Assembly: GCA_910585015.1 (NCBI GenBank)
Contig: CAJUCT010000032.1
Coordinates: 1 to 25,846, forward strand
Reading direction: 5' to 3'
Length of the DNA stretch: 25,846 nt
From: an uncultured Acetatifactor sp.
Lineage (GTDB): Bacteria > Bacillota > Clostridia > Lachnospirales > Lachnospiraceae
Shown: positions 24,737 to 25,846 of the stretch, piece after piece
How the letters are laid out: every line of letters starts with the position of its first letter
How positions within the stretch are numbered: position 1 is the first letter of the stretch
The notes under the pieces: model-generated
Told to the model about the DNA's origin: nothing
What the model saw: the letters and a program-made list of their open reading frames with translations, nothing else
Database searches by the model: none
Made by a program: the position numbers and the translations under genes

Positions 24737-25732
24737 ATGGAAAATATAAACGTGCGGTGTGAAAAGGAAAAAAGGATGCCGTTGGAATATGACAAAAATA
24801 TTTATCATGGATTTCTCGTACAGGGAAATTTACGGGAGGCCATAAAATACCTGCAGCAATTTCCGGCGAAGAAGGCGCTTTGTGACAAGTATTTTTCCAG
24901 GTTTGAGGAAGAGAAGTACCTGACCTTTGAGGAGGACAGTTATTTAAACGGCCTGCTCGTCTGCTATCAGAAGTATTACAGGGATGTTTTCTACCTCGGC
25001 ATGGAGAAAGAAAAGGCGGCGGAGCATATGAGGGAAAGGCTTACGGCGTTTTTAGGAATAGCTGATGCGGACATGGATGAGACGGAGGAGCAGGTCAAAA
25101 ATGCGTTTGCTCACAGAGGATTTCATTTTCTGGGAGGAAAGACCGGCGGCTTCTATGGACCATACATATGGAGGGTGACGGAGGCCCGGTCCTATGAGGT
25201 GGAATTGCCGGGAGGCACTGCGGGGTATACGGTAAATCTACTGGACGGCTTTATAACAAGAAGCTGGCTGGATTATATCTCCTTCGGGGAGACCGGTACA
25301 GGGGGCTGGACGGACGGTGACGGCATGATCAACTGTGTGAAAGAATCTTACGACCTGGAGGGGGAAAGCTTTAAAGTTTCCCTGCTGAAGCATGAGGCGC
25401 AGCATGCCATGGATATGGCCCGGTTTGAGAATATGCCATCGGAGGACCTGGAATACAGGGCTAAACTGGTAGAACTGATATATTCCAGCCAGAGGAATCT
25501 CTTGCAAAAGTTTCTCTGGGAGGCAGACGGCTCCGGAAAAGAAAACGGACATTCCCGGGCCGCCGCCAGAATAGCGGAAGGATTTATGCGAAAGGTAAGT
25601 TTATGCCGCAAGGAGATGGAAGCGCTTCCCATTGCGGAGGTACAGAGAGTCGCACGGGCATTGTTTGCGGAGAGCGAGGAAGAGATGCCGCGGAACTTAA
25701 AAACAGCATATACCCGGACAGCACCCAGATGA
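24737..25732 (+). CDS. Putative HEXXH zinc metalloprotease-like protein
   Basis: ATG 24737 has GGAGAAAGG upstream and gives 331 residues; a GTG at 24701 overlapping the GH28 stop would add 12. The motif KHEAQH (H219, E220, H223) is a zinc-binding HEXXH, with glutamates E239 and E246 downstream that could be the third ligand. The N-terminal 130 residues are helical and charged, followed by a glycine-rich middle. There is no signal peptide, so it acts in the cytoplasm unless exported another way. I do not recognise the family. Closeness to GH28 (32 bases) suggests an operon, but a link to pectin use is not evident. The last 14 codons lie inside the first copy of the repeat at 25690, so the C-terminus may have been replaced by repeat sequence. 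Confidence 0.75.
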   Translation: MENINVRCEKEKRMPLEYDKNIYHGFLVQGNLREAIKYLQQFPAKKALCDKYFSRFEEEKYLTFEEDSYLNGLLVCYQKYYRDVFYLGMEKEKAAEHMRERLTAFLGIADADMDETEEQVKNAFAHRGFHFLGGKTGGFYGPYIWRVTEARSYEVELPGGTAGYTVNLLDGFITRSWLDYISFGETGTGGWTDGDGMINCVKESYDLEGESFKVSLLKHEAQHAMDMARFENMPSEDLEYRAKLVELIYSSQRNLLQKFLWEADGSGKENGHSRAAARIAEGFMRKVSLCRKEMEALPIAEVQRVARALFAESEEEMPRNLKTAYTRTAPR

Positions 25733-25846
25733 TGACTGGGGGCCAAAGCACCCAGTCATCATCACCGGCTATGTGTGATGGCAGGGTATATGCGGAACTT
25801 AAAAACAGCATATACCCGGACAGCACCCAGATGATGACTGGGGGCC
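25690..25846. repeat. Direct repeat of 102-bp period with nested inverted repeats
   Basis: A 55-base segment at 25690-25744 recurs without mismatch at 25792-25846, where the window ends, so the second copy may be longer. Within the unit GATGATGACTGGG (25728-25740) pairs with CCCAGTCATCATC (25751-25763), and GCATATACCC (25706-25715) pairs with GGGTATATGC (25784-25793), giving a cruciform-like nested structure. The period is divisible by three. The first copy contains the stop codon of the HEXXH gene, and its outer arm and hairpin could also act as a terminator. Confidence 0.85.

Noticed and set aside
25690..25846. CRISPR array
   Set aside because: The repeat is 55 bases with a 102-base period and only two copies in view; the inner sequence is itself an inverted repeat, and no cas genes are near.

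Overview
The window looks like chromosome from an anaerobic gut Firmicute, most likely a Lachnospiraceae/Clostridiales member. It carries a phosphotransbutyrylase/butyrate kinase pair, a complete three-enzyme galacturonate isomerase branch (uxaC, uxaB, uxaA), strong AGGAGG-type ribosome binding sites and a GC-rich core. The first 3.7 kb is different: it is AT-rich, contains the C-terminal remnant of a tyrosine recombinase, and is dense in inverted repeats. This is what the edge of a decayed integrative element looks like. No rRNA, tRNA or CRISPR array was recognised.

Layout. (1) 1-3759, mobile-element margin: a GC-rich hairpin segment, an adenosine-deaminase-like gene, a run of hairpins, a truncated integrase, a KAP-type P-loop NTPase with its own promoter, and a block of three palindromes. 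(2) 3760-4931: a low-molecular-weight phosphotyrosine phosphatase convergent with a TetR regulator. (3) 5221-11155: a two-gene operon divergent from tetR, encoding an MMPL/RND transporter and a 1156-residue membrane-anchored surface protein with GLUG repeats and a coiled-coil insert. (4) 11357-14309: a HAD hydrolase, then ptb and buk, the butyryl-CoA to butyrate route that yields ATP. (5) 14501-21317: an AraC regulator, uxaC and a LacI regulator on the minus strand, divergent from uxaB-uxaA on the plus strand. (6) 21643-22400: a small unknown gene, a strongly structured intergenic element and a broken gene. (7) 22470-25732: a small protein resembling a cut-down GH105 hydrolase, a GH28 polygalacturonase without signal peptide, and an HEXXH putative metalloprotease whose 3' end runs into a 102-bp-period repeat.

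How the genes work together. The GH28 enzyme probably releases galacturonate from imported oligogalacturonides. UxaC converts galacturonate to tagaturonate, UxaB reduces it to altronate, and UxaA dehydrates it to 2-keto-3-deoxygluconate. The kinase, aldolase and importer are not in the window. The divergent lacI/uxaB region has two well-formed promoters, each followed closely by a TGTAA-N4-TTACA palindrome, which gives a simple picture of LacI autoregulation and repression of uxaBA. Candidates for undescribed biology are the TetR-MMPL-GLUG module, the compact GH105-like protein, the HEXXH protein next to GH28, and the structured elements at 3524-3740, 22018-22149 and 25690-25846. All functional calls come from motif reading and memory of families; no database search was run.
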